Source: Pseudo-nitzschia pungens (lineage: Eukaryota; Bacillariophyta; Bacillariophyceae; Bacillariales; Bacillariaceae). From it: a DNA stretch of 64,000 nt. The stretch is taken from NCBI GenBank assembly GCA_037355855.1, contig CM074766.1, positions 2,604,001 through 2,668,000 of the forward strand, in the 5' to 3' direction. How positions within the stretch are numbered: the first letter of the stretch is position 1; each line of letters opens with the position of its first letter. Under the pieces are notes generated by a model that was given only the letters and a program-made list of their open reading frames with translations, was not told the DNA's origin and made no database searches. Below, piece by piece: positions 63,627 through 64,000 of this stretch. A program made the translations under genes and the position numbers.

Positions 63627-64000
63627 AATTAGTACATACCGTAGGTGCGTAGAACCAACGGACAGCTGTTCGGAATTTTGTAGTAAGATTACTTGGCAAT
63701 TAATTTTTATCCGCCAAATTTGTGTCCTATGACTGACCCGAATTGTAATTTCTAAAAATACATTGGTGAAAGAATTCCGACGACAGCGTTGTTCTATTAT
63801 TTCTTCCATTCAACATGTATGATAGACCTTATCACTTTACTATCATCATAATTTTTTGTTTTCGTGTCGCGAGAACAATCTCGGCAAAATTGTTCTTACA
63901 AAGGATACGCAAACTGTTTCGTACATACCGGTAAGTTACGTGTAGTGATCTTCTTCCTTTCGAAATGGTTGCCTCCCCGACTCGAGTAAGTCCTATTCTC
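63627..64000 (+). repeat. Duplicated promoter/first-exon segment, copy 2
   Basis: Second copy of the segment at 32029-32340, same orientation, running off the window. It ends in an ATG (63965) and a GTAAGT donor (63986) at the matching places, but it has one C fewer in the CCCC run and lacks CCATTCC before the ATG, so the first exon would be 21 rather than 22 bases and end in a different phase. A 78-base insertion at about 63659-63736 contains GGACAGCTGTTCGGAATTTT, whose inverse complement resembles DNA upstream of copy 1 (about 31990-32013). A paralogous small gene may continue beyond 64000. Confidence 0.85.

Noticed and set aside
32029..64000. The two bordering copies as LTRs of one giant retroelement
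   Set aside because: The copia element between them has its own 3' end signal at 38186-38195, the copies lack TG...CA ends, and they stop at a gene's first intron.

Overview
This window reads as nuclear DNA of a diatom, probably a raphid pennate. Three predicted proteins begin with a short signal peptide ending in, or resembling, the ASAF-type cleavage motif that sends diatom proteins to the plastid (the porphobilinogen synthase at 24168-25725, an unknown protein at 5103-5912 and, more weakly, an acetyltransferase at 8823-9875). Genes carry few, small GT-AG introns, and a Ty1/copia retrotransposon of the diatom (CoDi) kind is present. No sequence search was run; family names rest on motifs visible in the translations.

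Region 1 (1-31.5 kb) is an ordinary, gene-dense housekeeping stretch interrupted by one transposon. In order: the rRNA-processing nuclease LAS1, a plastid-type unknown protein, a J-domain co-chaperone with three C-terminal repeats, a GNAT acetyltransferase, a very-long-chain 3-oxoacyl-CoA reductase, a Crypton-type tyrosine-recombinase transposon (12.4-15.8 kb), a helicase-associated-domain repeat protein, a THO complex subunit 1 (HPR1/THOC1) with a repeat tail, Mediator subunit MED7, plastid porphobilinogen synthase (hemB), a phytanoyl-CoA-dioxygenase-like oxygenase, and a large membrane protein that joins a sulfotransferase to two glycosyltransferase-like domains. Several starts were moved to an ATG inside a longer open frame. 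Introns were placed from GT-AG sites that restore conserved motifs.

Region 2 (31.5-64 kb) is an accessory, repeat-dominated block. It opens and closes with two copies of about 0.3 kb that carry the promoter and first exon of a small Cys-rich protein gene. Between them lie a copia element with a damaged gag and a long intact pol, fragments of a dead 2-oxoglutarate-oxygenase-like gene, about 3.6 kb of satellite with an embedded recurring cassette, several other tandem arrays (22, 34-40, 51, 143 and about 180 bp periods), two related DDE transposases resembling the Plavaka/KDZ group (one frameshifted, one intact at 1,048 aa), three unrecognised proteins of 719, 457 and 526 aa that appear to belong to the same mobile neighbourhood, and the tail of a PIF1-like helicase.

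The housekeeping genes do not form operons; adjacent genes are convergent, divergent or tandem with their own promoters. Intergenic DNA of region 1 repeatedly carries GTAAGGTTAC / ACGAGTAAG / TACGTAC-type words. The best candidates for new biology are the sulfotransferase-glycosyltransferase fusion, the multi-gene neighbourhood around the intact Plavaka-like transposase, and the satellite with its cassette.
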